Positions 54,271 through 64,000 of a DNA stretch of 64,000 bases are shown here, one piece after another. The notes under the pieces were generated by a model. That model saw only the letters and a program-made list of their open reading frames with translations. It had not been told where the DNA came from and made no database searches. This DNA comes from Diogma glabrata. Its lineage: Eukaryota > Arthropoda > Insecta > Diptera > Cylindrotomidae. The DNA is taken from the NCBI GenBank assembly GCA_963693315.1, contig OY856188.1, forward strand, positions 195,186,322 through 195,250,321, given 5' to 3'. Made by a program: the position numbers and the translations under genes. The first letter of the stretch is position 1, and each line of letters opens with the position of its first letter.

Positions 54271-56342
54271 TGGAGGAGTTGAAATCTCAAGCTCTGAGAT
54301 ATCAAGACTTTGGTCTGGGTTAAGGATTTGTATAGTTTTCCGCAAAAAACTTTTATGAGGACATGGTTTTTAGTTTTGGGCGCGATGTATATCAAACATA
54401 ACTCTTTGTTTAAGTACAAGTATTTTTTTATCTCTGTTTAGAAATTTATTACAAAACTAACACGAAACATCAATAAGTTGCCGGAAAATTATAACAGATC
54501 ATAAATTAACATAATTTAGTGAAAAGATGATATACTCAGCAAACTACTCAGAAACTTCTCCATTTAGTGTTTCGAGAAAATATTACAAAATCACAAATTC
54601 ATATTTCTTTCAAAACTCCAAAAATATTGTAAAAATTAAATAAAGTCAAACTTTTTTAAGAATTCTAAAAATATTCCAAAAATTATTACAAAATCAAAGA
54701 TTGAAACTTTTTTCAAAAAATTCTAGAACTATTGCAAAAATTATAACAAAATCAAAAGTTGAATTTTTTTTGAAAATTATTTCAACTACGTCTTCTACTT
54801 GAAACAATGCCAATTTGACTATTTAGAGCGATTTTTCCGTTCTGGCGTTTACCCGCAATGGCGCTGTAGAAAGGGGATAAGAGAATAAATTCAAAAAATT
54901 TTATATGGGATTTCATACAAAGCACAACTTGAATAATTTTAAAAATTATTTATGAGATTTCTCATTTTACTACAATGAAATAATTTAAATTTGTTTATGA
55001 ACTATTATTGACTATATATAAACCATAATATATAATTTTATTATAAATATGTTGGGAATAGAGCCTATTAAAAACAAATTAATTATTTTAAATTAAAATG
55101 TATATTTTACGTTTCGGCAAACATCCCTTGCCATTTTCAAAAAAAATTAAAATTTTTTTTTTTAAATTAACAAACAACATCAACAACATTCGTTGAAGAA
55201 AAAATTATATATAATATAATTTTATATAATTATATAAAATATATAAAATATTTTATTTTTTCTGTCCGTAGATCAAATACGAAAATTTTAGTTTTGGGCG
55301 GCGATGCATATCAAACATAACTCTTTGTTAAAGTACATGTATTTTTTTATCTCTGTTTAGAAATTCATTACAAAACTAACACGAAACATCATTACGCTGC
55401 CGGAACATTATAACAGATCATAAATTAACATAATTTAGTGAAAAGATGATACACTCAGCAAACTACTCAAAACCTCTCCATTTAGCGTTTCGAGAAAATA
55501 TTTGAAAATCACAAATTCATATTTCTTTCAAAATTCCAAAAATATTGTAAAAATTAAATAAAATAAAAAATTCAAACTTTTTTCAAACAAAATTCTAAAA
55601 ATATTGCAAAAATTATTACAAAATCAAAAATACAAACTTTTTTCAAAATTCCAAAAATATTTCAAAAACTATAACAAATTCAAAAATTTCTATGTCCAAT
55701 TTCATTTTCAATTACATTTATGTCATAAAAACAGCAAAATTTGTTTTTCCAAAAAATTGGCTAAAAAAATAAATGAAATCATTTTTTGACACACTTGACA
55801 TTATTTTTTTGACAAACATTTAATGCCATAATTCTCTATAATAATAATAAAATTTCATGTCATATAAAAAATAAATTAAATAAATAAAAATCTTTCTTTT
55901 GACACACTTGACAATATTTTTTTGACAAACTTTAATGCAATAATCTAGTTTTTGATCTCACATATCAATCCCTACCATCAAGAATTCTCCAAATATAGTG
56001 TTTCTACTCGTAATCACTTAAAATGAACGTTTTTTAAGCCAAAAATATGAAAATTTGTTATTTTTGACACACATAATGATTTTTTTCAGTTATCGAACAC
56101 AACGTCCTTTCGGACCTGTCCCTAGAGTATACCTATTTTTAGAAAATACATTTTTGAAATCCCTCCAGCAGTTTTCTAGATATCGTAGGTAATGACGGAC
56201 GGACGGCAGACAGATATACCTTTTTTTTTGCTTTTTTAGAATCAGTAGGTCGTAAAACGTCGAGAAATGCCAAAAAAGTGGGGGTAAGAATTTCACTTTT
56301 GGCTCATGAATGTAATACTTAGGTCTTTCAGACCGAAGTAAT
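54271..56342 (-). mobile_element. Family F element, copy C (inverted, ~2.07 kb)
   Basis: Reverse orientation: 'tggaggagttgaaatctcaa' at 54272 is the tail and 'ggtctttcagaccgaagtaa' at 56342 the head. Only about 120 bp separate it from the tail of copy B, so B and C lie tail to tail. The 'ctttggtctgggttaagg' block is repeated in part near 55290-55480. A low-complexity 'atatataatataattttata' tract lies at about 55200-55260. Confidence 0.75.
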
Positions 56343-57205
56343 TTGTTTGATAATTCTGTTTGTTATTGGTGTTTTCATTTAAACTATGATCTGATGAATC
56401 CGATTCTACTTCTACACAAAACTGTCTGATCCCGAAATCTACCTATTTCTAGCGGATATACCTGCCGCTAGGATTTTTTTTTTCAAATGTTTTCTACAAA
56501 ATAAACAACAAGTACTGGAAACGTACACACAACTAGCAATTATCCAACCACAACATCAAATAGCTACTATTTTTGAAAAATTAAAACTGCGTCCATTATC
56601 CACCCAGACTGTTTCCAGTGCAATTGGCAAATAAATATTGGCACAATTTTTGATGTGGAGCTCGTAGCAATTACTCAGGCTGTTAAACACACCAAACAAT
56701 CCAACCACCAACCTGATAAATTCTGCATCGTTAGTGATAGCCAGGCAGTTCTAAATACTCTACACAACGTAAATCATCCAGCAAGGTTTACGCAGTTGAT
56801 AAGAGATTTAAAGAAAGAGATAGCAAGTCTTAACCAAACAAACTATATCATAACGTTTATGTGGGTGCCTTCACATGTTGGCATTAGAGGTAATGAAGCC
56901 GTAGACGAGTTTATTTAGCGGGAACGTCGGAAACTCGAGGAGAGTATAGACTTAAAGGTAACTTGCAGTAGATAACCAGAAAATACTCTCAGGAGCTCAA
57001 CAATAAATGGCAAACCGAATGGAATTCTGGTATCAGGGGGCGTTATTATTACATACAGCAGCCAAAAGTAGGATTAAAGAGTCCATTTGTATTTAAAGGA
57101 GCCACTTTCTTTACACGCAGAGAAAGAAACATTTTGAACCGCATCATTACTAGACACTCAAGAATAAAAGAACATCTAAATAAGTTGAATATTTCAGATA
57201 GAAAA
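56343..57205 (+). pseudogene. RNase H-bearing LINE: RNase H part
   Basis: Plus frame 56640-56918: 'FDVELVAITQAVKHTKQS' (Glu), 'FCIVSDSQAVLNTLHNV' (Asp) and 'FMWVPSHVGIRGNEAVDEF' (W-x-P-S-H and last Asp). After a stop and frame change, 'QQPKVGLKSPFVFKGATFFT' and 'HSRIKEHLNKLNISDRKY' continue to 57205. This is the same element as the RT at 44.0-45.4 kb, 10.9 kb apart because of the nested family F block. The first Asp motif (T-D-G-S) is not visible. Confidence 0.8.
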
Positions 57206-58531
57206 TATGGAGGGGCTGAAATCTCACAGCTCTGAGAAATCAAGACTTCAGTCTGGGTTAAGGATTTTGATATAGTTTTCGGCAAAAAACTTTTATGAGG
57301 ACATGGTTTTTAGTTTTGGGCAGCGATGTATATCAAACATAATTCTTTGTTAAAGTACAAGTATTTTTTATCTCTGTTTAAAAATTTATTACAAAACTAA
57401 CACGAAACATCAATACGTTGCCGGAAAATTATAATCAATATTCCAAAAATATTGTTAAATTAAATAAAAAATAAAAAAATAAAAAATAAATTAAATAATT
57501 AATAAAACCAAAAATATTCCAAAAATTTTAATAAAATCAAATATTTAAATTTTTTCTAAATTCCAATAATATTTCAAAAATTCTTAAAAATTCAAACTAT
57601 TTCCAAAATTCTAAAAGTATTGCAAAAATTATTACAAAATCAAAAATACAAACTTTTTCAAAATTCCAAAAATATTTCAAAAACTATAACAAATTCAAAA
57701 ATTTCTATGTCCAATTTCATTTTAAATTACATTTACGTCATAAAAACAGCAAAATTTGTTTTTCCAAAAAATTGGCTAACAAAATAAATGAAATCATTTT
57801 TTGACACACTTGACAATATTTTTTGACAAACTTATAATGCCATAATTCTCTATAATAATAATAAAATTTCATTTCAAACAAACAATTTTATTTTTTTCCA
57901 AAAAATTGGGTAAAAAAATAAATTGTGACACACTTGACAATATTTTTTTGACAAACTTTGCCATAATTCTCAATAATAATAATAAAATTTCATTTCAAAC
58001 AAACAATTTTATTTTTTTCCAAAAATTGGGTAAAAAAATAAATAAAAATCTTTCTTTTGACACACTTGCTAACATTTTTTTGACAAGCTTATAATGCAAT
58101 AATCTAGTTTTTGATCTCACATATCAATCCCGACCATCAAGATTTCTCCAAATTTAATGTTCCTACGCGTAATCACATAAAATTAACGTTTTTTAAGCCA
58201 AAAATATGAGAATTTGTTGCTTTTGACACACATAATGATTTTTTTGACACACTTCCGGTACAGTTATTGAGCACAGCGTCCTTTCGGACCTGTCCTTTGT
58301 GAATACCTATTTTTAGAAAACAAAAATTTTTGAAATCCCTCCAGCGGTTTTCCCTGCAGCGTAGGTAATGACGGACGGCAAGACGGCCGGCCGACAGACA
58401 GACATACATTTTTTTTTTGCTTTTTTAGAATCCGTGGGTCCTAAAACGTCGAGAAATGCCAAAAAAAGTGGGAGTAAGAATATCACTTTGTGCTCATGAA
58501 TGTAATACTTAGGTCTTTCAGACCGAAGTAA
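57206..58531 (-). mobile_element. Family F element, copy D (inverted, 1326 bp)
   Basis: Tail 'tggaggggctgaaatctcac' at 57208, head 'ggtctttcagaccgaagtaa' at 58531, flanked by TA (57206-57207 and 58532-58533). It contains the same 'gacacacttgacaatatttt' repeats and a short minisatellite. It interrupts the LINE C-terminus exactly between 'NISDRKY' and 'ICDCQNS', which defines its borders. Confidence 0.8.
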
Positions 58532-58740
58532 TATTTGCGATTGCCAAAACAGCATAGAATCAGTTAATCAATTTTTGTGGGATTGTCCTAGGTTCGATCA
58601 CTCGCACATTATATCTACACTGACGGAATATGAATACACTCAACCATATAAAGTTTTAAGAGTTATCAACTTACGTGAGTTAAGGAAATACATCTTTAGT
58701 TAAGGAAATTTTTGGACTTTATTTTTAAGAATGAAATTAT
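58532..58740 (+). pseudogene. LINE C-terminal Cys/His motif after copy D
   Basis: 'ICDCQNSIESVNQFLWDCPR' and 'YKVLRVINLRELRKYIFS' then a stop: the C-x-C...H/Q...C tail of an RNase H-type LINE, completing the element that starts at 44010. Confidence 0.7.
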
Positions 58741-59110
58741 AATATAATTAGTTGTATTAAAATTATATAGTAATATTAATTTAGTATATATGTATTTGGT
58801 GCAATTGTATCTCTAATTAGCTAATCGCTACTACGCTACTACTATTGATAATATTTAACGATATATAACACTTTGTGTATTATTTCGATCAACTTTCAAT
58901 CGATAGAAAAATTCATTTTTCATGTATCTATGGTCTGGCAATATAAAGACTCTACAACACAACATTATTTAAATTATTTTTGACAGTTTGTTCTTCTACG
59001 TTCAGACCCGTGCAGTTAAACACAATATGCAATATGTTTATGGAAAAAAAGTGTAGACTTTTGCAAACAGGTGCAAATGATGAAAGTAGTACTTTTCACC
59101 AAATGCTTAT
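58741..59110. other. LINE 3' flank and a third copy of the element T tail
   Basis: 58830-58995 matches the non-tandem tail of element T (compare 24150-24300 and 52870-52990): 'aatatttaacgatatataac', 'tctatggtctggcaatataa' and 'gactctacaacacaac'. The match breaks off before the ACGGAACCCT end. A CTACTACG-type short repeat lies at about 58830. Confidence 0.6.
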
Positions 59111-62100
59111 TTTTTTTTTTTTTTTTTTTCCTTTATCTCCATTTAGGAGCATAGGGCGTCTACTAGACTGGACCATCTAACTCTGTTGGGGGCAATCGCT
59201 TTCAGTTCACCCCATGTCTTGCCAATTTGTTTTGCTTCAGCTAGCACCGTTTTCTTCCATGTCATGGGTGGTCTTCCAACTCTCCTTTTACCTTGTGGAT
59301 TCCACTCTAGGGACATCCTTGTTATATCTTCGACTGATTTTCTCAGTGTATGTCCTATCCATCTCCATTTTCTTTGTTTTATCTCGGTCTCAATGTCTAG
59401 CTGCTCTGTCTGCCGTAGAAGCTCCTGGTTACTGATGGTGTTTGGCCAGAAGCATTTGATCAGTCTTCTCAGGCATTTGTTCACAAACACCTGTAGTTTA
59501 TTTGTGATCTTTCTTGTTTGTTTCCACGTTTCACACCCATACAGCAGTACTGACTTGACACATGCATTGAACATTCGTAGCTTTGTCTTTCTTGACAGGA
59601 CGGATGCATTCCAGATCTTGTGAAGCATATTGAACGTATTTCTGGCTTTGTTAATACGCTGACTGATATCTTCTTCAGTCCCGCCTGTTTTTGCTACAGT
59701 ACAACCAAGGTACACAAATTTGTCAACTTCGTCCACTTGTGTATTGTTGATGGTAATTGGTGTTATCGTTTTGGTGTTCAATCTCATAGCCTTTGTTTTT
59801 CTGATATTAATGTTGAGACCGACTTCATGTGCAAGGGTTGATAGCTTCTGTATTTTCTGCTGCATGTCCGTATGTGTGTGTGTAAGTAGACAGATGTCAT
59901 CTGCGTAGTCTAGATCATTGAGCCGTCTTGTTGTATTCCATTGGATTCCATTTGGACTTGCATCATCGAGCTTTCTCATGATACTATCTAGAACTATTAG
60001 GAATAGTAGCGGGGATAGTACACAGCCTTGTCTCACTCCTCGGTGGTTGTAGTATTCATCACTTTGCTGTCCTTTGTATTGTATTCTGTTTGCAGCATCC
60101 CGGTACATTTCTTTGATTAGATCAACTATTTTCTTCGGGATGCCCATTTCACAAAGTGTCTTCCATATCGCGCTCCTGTTGATTGAGTCGAAGGCGCGTT
60201 CGAAGTCCACGAAGAGGAGATACAATGGTGAATTCCATTCATTTGATTGCTCAATGATGATACGGATTGTGTTGATATGATCGGTACAGCTTCTTCCTGG
60301 TCTAAAGCCGGCTTGTTCATTTCTTAGTTTCATGTTAATTGATGGAGATATTCTTTCGAGAATGATCGTTGCTAGTATTTTCATTATTGTGTTGAGCAGA
60401 GATATACCTCTCCAATTTTTGCATTCTCTTAGATCACCTTTCTTTGGGATTGTTATGGTTAAACCTTCTTTCCATTTGGTTGGTATTTTACCTTCGTTCC
60501 ATACATCAGCTAATAGTGGTGTTAGAGCTTCTGCTGTTGTGTTTACATCTGCTTTGAGTAATTCTGCTGATATATTATCTGTACCAGCGGATTTGTTGTT
60601 CTTGAGTTTCTGTATGGCATCTCTAACTTCCCGTTCCGTTGGTGGATGGGTGCTAATAGTTTCGTTATAGTTGTCATCCGGAGACTGCAAGTTATTTTCT
60701 TGTTGGTGGCAGTTGTCTTCGAAGTATTCTTTCCATCTATTTAGCTGTTGTTCATGAGTTGTGAGGGTTTGACCAGATTCATCCTTTATTGGTGGAGTGT
60801 TTGTATATTTGTTGGTGACCTTTCTCACGCATTTGTGTAGAGTGCGCATATTTCTATTAGCTGCTGCTGTTTCCGCAGTCTTGAGAATGCTTTCTGTATA
60901 TCTTCTGCGATCATTCCTTGCCATCTTTTTAACTTGTTTTGCTGTACTTTCATATTTGTTGCGGATCTCGGTTGTGTTCTGGTGACACAACTGCAACTTG
61001 AGCTGTCGACGCTCTTCAATTTTCTTCCATGTATCATCGCTAATCCATGGTTTCTGTGATTTGTCTTGGTAGCCTAGCACATCTGTAGCAGTTTTGACGT
61101 AAGCTTCTTTAACTTGTTCCCATTTTTCATCAATGCTGGTGGTTTCGTTGTTTGGTAGATTGAGCTGGAGCGACTCTTTGAAGATGTTATTTGTATTTTT
61201 GTCGCTCAATCTATTGATGTTAAATTTCCTCTTACATGACTTGTTGTTTTGTTTTACAGCGGCTGGTTTGATTTTGAATGTTGCAACTACCAGTTGATGG
61301 TCGCTGTGTATGTCTGCTCCTCGTTTTGCTCTGACGTCTTGTAGTGAGGATAGAAACTTCTTATTCACCAGTACGTGATCAATTTGATTCTTGGTTCTTC
61401 CATTTGGTGATGTCCAAGTGTATTTGTGTATGTTCTTGTGTGGGAACTTGCTGCCTCCTATGAATAGTTGATTTGTGACACAACAATCGATGAGCCTTTC
61501 TCCATTATTGTTACGTGTTGATTCTAGTGTATTTTTGCCCATGACTGATTCCATTCCGGTGTTGTCGGTTCCAATTTTGGCATTGAAATCCCCTTGTATT
61601 ATTTTGATGTCATTTCGGTGTGCACTAGCCAGCGTTGCTTGGAGCTGTTCGTAGAATTCATCTTTTGTCGCATCATCAGCTTCTTCGGTAGGTGCATAGC
61701 ACTGTATGATCGTTGTGTTTCTAATTTTCGATTGGAATCTTGCTGTTATTATTCTGCTACTGATTGGTTTCCATTCGAGAAGTGCTTTCTTTGCGTTAGG
61801 TGTTGTTAATATTGCTACGCCTTGTTCATGTGTGTTGGATTTACCAGAGAACATCATATAGTTTCCTTCACTTGTTGTTAACTCTCCGCTGTTTTTCCAT
61901 CTAACTTCACTGAGTCCTAGTATCTCGATGTTGTATTCTTTCATTACTTTCTCAACTTGTGCTAACCGCGATGTTTCTATCAGAGTTCTGACATTCCAGT
62001 TTCCTACTCGTGTCCGGGTACGATAGCTAAGGGTCGATATTTTATTATTCCGGTTTGTTTTGCTTTGTATCTTTCTAGTATGCGTTTCTTTAATCATTTG

Positions 62101-62292
62101 AATTTCGGATTCACCTTTCGGATTAACGGGTGATTGGGCCATCGAATCCTAGCCAGTTTCCAGGGCTGCTGGATAAGGTATACTGGCATACCGTGGGCGA
62201 GATATCCTGCTTCAATGTGATTCAATCGTATTTCCATATTTTTTCTGGTGAGGTTCCCAAGCGGTCACCCGTTTAAGTTCGCACCGTTGCAT
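59111..62292 (-). mobile_element. Full-length-looking RTE LINE with 8-bp target duplication
   Basis: Minus-strand element from 62292 (5') to a poly(A) seen as plus-strand T's to 59129. It is flanked by ATGCTTAT at 59103-59110 and 62293-62300. The 5' leader is about 150 bp and the 3' UTR before the tail only about 13 bp. The single ORF is intact. All this points to a recent, possibly still mobile, insertion. Confidence 0.88.
59143..62142 (-). CDS. RTE-type endonuclease/reverse transcriptase, intact (999 aa)
   Basis: One uninterrupted ORF. The APE endonuclease spans about residues 45-290: 'GNWNVRTL' (47-54), catalytic Glu79 in 'GLSEVRW', 'QGDFNAKIG' with Asp185, 'NQIDHVLV' and 'SDHQLV' (280-285). 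A linker with basic coiled segments follows to about 500. The RT spans about 510-800: 'NNKSAGTDNISAELLK', 'IPKKGD', 'GFRPGRSCTDHI', 'FVDFERAFDSI' (Asp647), 'GVRQGCVLSPLLF' and 'DYADDICLL' (746-749). The C-terminus has the 'RKWRWIGHTLRK' and 'KRRVGRPPMTWKKTV' segments typical of arthropod RTE-like elements. The protein nicks target DNA and copies its own RNA there. All catalytic residues are present. The Met at 62142 is the first in frame and gives the usual single-ORF length. Confidence 0.92.
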   Translation of the reverse strand: MAQSPVNPKGESEIQMIKETHTRKIQSKTNRNNKISTLSYRTRTRVGNWNVRTLIETSRLAQVEKVMKEYNIEILGLSEVRWKNSGELTTSEGNYMMFSGKSNTHEQGVAILTTPNAKKALLEWKPISSRIITARFQSKIRNTTIIQCYAPTEEADDATKDEFYEQLQATLASAHRNDIKIIQGDFNAKIGTDNTGMESVMGKNTLESTRNNNGERLIDCCVTNQLFIGGSKFPHKNIHKYTWTSPNGRTKNQIDHVLVNKKFLSSLQDVRAKRGADIHSDHQLVVATFKIKPAAVKQNNKSCKRKFNINRLSDKNTNNIFKESLQLNLPNNETTSIDEKWEQVKEAYVKTATDVLGYQDKSQKPWISDDTWKKIEERRQLKLQLCHQNTTEIRNKYESTAKQVKKMARNDRRRYTESILKTAETAAANRNMRTLHKCVRKVTNKYTNTPPIKDESGQTLTTHEQQLNRWKEYFEDNCHQQENNLQSPDDNYNETISTHPPTEREVRDAIQKLKNNKSAGTDNISAELLKADVNTTAEALTPLLADVWNEGKIPTKWKEGLTITIPKKGDLRECKNWRGISLLNTIMKILATIILERISPSINMKLRNEQAGFRPGRSCTDHINTIRIIIEQSNEWNSPLYLLFVDFERAFDSINRSAIWKTLCEMGIPKKIVDLIKEMYRDAANRIQYKGQQSDEYYNHRGVRQGCVLSPLLFLIVLDSIMRKLDDASPNGIQWNTTRRLNDLDYADDICLLTHTHTDMQQKIQKLSTLAHEVGLNINIRKTKAMRLNTKTITPITINNTQVDEVDKFVYLGCTVAKTGGTEEDISQRINKARNTFNMLHKIWNASVLSRKTKLRMFNACVKSVLLYGCETWKQTRKITNKLQVFVNKCLRRLIKCFWPNTISNQELLRQTEQLDIETEIKQRKWRWIGHTLRKSVEDITRMSLEWNPQGKRRVGRPPMTWKKTVLAEAKQIGKTWGELKAIAPNRVRWSSLVDALCS

Positions 62293-62300
62293 ATGCTTAT

Positions 62301-64000
62301 AGTAAATAGAATTTATTAACAAAACAGTGCTAACATAATTTGTTTTCAGTTGAAAAAAATATTTGCTGTGTTTATTATTGAAGTTTTTAAACATTTCTCT
62401 TATAGAGCAGTCTAAATACCTTAAAAACAGGCAAAAACTGGAAAAATTAGTAATAGGATGAAATCTATTGGATATATAAGAAATTATTGCGCAAATGATG
62501 GGAAACAAAAATTAAAGGTGCTCCGAGTTGCGGTGGTGAAATGGGGTGAGCTTTTAGAGGTAGAAAATGGTTTTTCATGATTTTCAGCGAAACTAGACAT
62601 TCTACCGATAAAAATTTAAAGTAAAGGTTATAGGTAATAAAAAGGTCTATAACTTTCATTTAAACCATTTTTCACATAACCTAAAATTTGCCGTGAAAAT
62701 AGAAAAAACCGAGGAAAGAAGGGCTTTTCGTTTTTAATTTTTATCTCCCACAAAAAATTTTTTTTTTCACACAATTTGGAGAAAACGTACCTTATTATGT
62801 TCCTAATACGCTGTAATTTTTTGGAATCAAAATATTTATTTTTACGTTTCATTTTGATTTTAAACCAAAAAAGTGACCTCATTTTCTCACAAAAATTCTC
62901 CCGTATAGGAAACAGTTTTTTCAAAAAAAAACATGAATCATAATGTTTGTTGAAACGTCTCCTTTTAGATGGTGTAAAAAAAATAAGCATCACCAAGGAA
63001 AACTTTTCCAGGAAATGCGAAAACTCAATAAACTTGATTTTAAAATGTTATTTTTCAATCATTGTTTAAAATTTTGCATCATCTGTTAAAATTAACAGTT
63101 GAAATACTTAAAAAATATAACATCATTTTTTGGAAATTTTGTGGACAGTTAAGCTCAAGGAAAGAAGAAAATAATTTGAATTTTTCAATTCGAAAGTATG
63201 GTTGAAAATGACTTAGAAAAAAACTCCATTACTAATTTTCGTGTTTCGGATGAATTCGAACCTCCTCATCAGGCCATGTTCGAATCCGTTTGTAGACATG
63301 CTATCAATTACGAGACTAAGGCGACGACTATTTTGCATTTGAAAATTCATCATCATTTATTGAGTTGAATTTCTCCTCTGTCATTCGACTCCTTATTATG
63401 AAAATGTTTTTACATTACATGGTAATTTTTATATTAAAGTTATAGTATTGTTCTACATTACTATTGTGTAAATTCATAGGATGGGGAATATTTCTATTCT
63501 AATTAACATCCTAAGTCACGATTATAGTCATTACTAATTGCTTCCAATCAACGTGATATCAATGAATGAAACTTGGTCAATTAAGATATAATGTGACATT
63601 AATGAATTAAGTAATTATAAATCGATCGTAGTATGAGGTTTACAATATATGCGAAAATATTTAATTTGCCAGGTATTAAATATTATGTTTGAAATGGTTT
63701 CAGCCAGAACAAAGTGCTTCTACAAGATTTTTAGATATACAAAAATTATAAATTAGATTCAAGTGACATTTATGGAAAAGAAAATCTCATAATAAGAAAA
63801 ATGTATTTATAATTAATTTTAGTAATATTCAGTAATATTTAATTTTACAAAAAACTAATACTTAAGATTATAAACTATTAAATATAAATCAAAGCTATTA
63901 CCACAGAATAAAAATATACAGAAGCGTCATAACACACTTTTTCTATGGAAAAATTTCGACTCAATTTTTTTACTTCTAACTTCACTTCAAACTTGCATAA
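62301..64000. other. Non-coding A+T-rich DNA, no gene seen
   Basis: Minus-strand open frames at 62212-62508 and 62628-62996 are Lys/Phe/Asn-rich, lack recognisable motifs and look like chance A+T-rich frames. Nothing else supported. Confidence 0.5.

Noticed and set aside
45382..58555. Similar 60-80-residue frames at the heads of all four family F copies ('LLRSERPKYYIHE...')
   Set aside because: The frame shifts between copies at T/A runs and the resemblance follows the conserved DNA palindrome, not protein constraint.
59186..60985. Several plus-strand open frames of 60-145 codons across the RTE element
   Set aside because: They are antisense to the intact 999-codon ORF; hydrophobic, Ser/Cys-rich content is typical of antisense reading of a Lys/Asn-rich gene.
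62628..62996. 122-codon minus-strand Lys/Phe-rich frame
   Set aside because: Composition follows the A/T bias, no motif, no neighbouring signals.
1..64000. tRNA or rRNA genes
   Set aside because: No cloverleaf with A/B boxes and no rRNA core sequence was recognised on either strand by eye.

Overview
This is an A+T-rich animal nuclear DNA window, almost certainly from an insect or other arthropod. The evidence is a spliced gene with GT-AG introns and AATAAA signals, no operons, and a dense load of arthropod-type transposons. The species cannot be named from sequence alone.

The only host gene I can support is on the + strand. It is the 3' part of a Rho GTPase-activating protein of the ARHGAP21/23 group (Drosophila RhoGAP19D-like). 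Eight coding exons (7455-7712, 8759-9432, 17807-18044, 18105-18228, 24496-24617, 24965-24993, 25055-25179, 27323-28386) join in phase to 877 codons plus a stop. They give the end of a PH domain, a complete RhoGAP domain and a Ser/Thr/Asn-rich tail. Upstream exons lie outside the window or were not found. A possible alternative first exon (8595-8699) would give a form without the PH domain.

Everything else recognisable is mobile DNA. Upstream (1-7400) are a LINE relic, a BED/hAT transposase relic split by a palindromic MITE, and a decayed BEL/Pao pol. The 8.4-kb intron (9433-17806) holds a + strand CR1/L2-like LINE. That LINE was hit by a second copy of the MITE (3-bp target duplication) and by a 4.3-kb - strand RNase H-bearing LINE (perfect 13-bp duplication). 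The 6.3-kb intron (18229-24495) holds Copia and Gypsy relics, a ~0.6-kb repeat family, a foldback element and a 290-bp tandem-repeat element.

Downstream of the gene (29.5-40.7 kb) lie, in order: an I-like LINE interrupted by a near-perfect foldback; a tyrosine-recombinase element with inverted and direct repeats at its edges; a hAT C-terminal relic; and a nearly full-length but broken Helitron next to a LINE gag fragment. From 44 to 58.7 kb an RNase H-bearing LINE is split by nested A+T-rich elements. These include four copies of one ~1.3-2.8-kb family arranged as inverted pairs, further foldbacks, and a 1.9-kb element built from five tandem units. At 59.1-62.3 kb sits an RTE LINE with an uninterrupted 999-residue ORF and 8-bp target duplications, probably the youngest insertion here. 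The last 1.7 kb shows no recognisable gene.

The strongest candidates for something undescribed are the tyrosine-recombinase element (33.0-34.8 kb) and the four-copy inverted family (45.4-58.5 kb). All family assignments come from reading motifs by eye; no database search was run.
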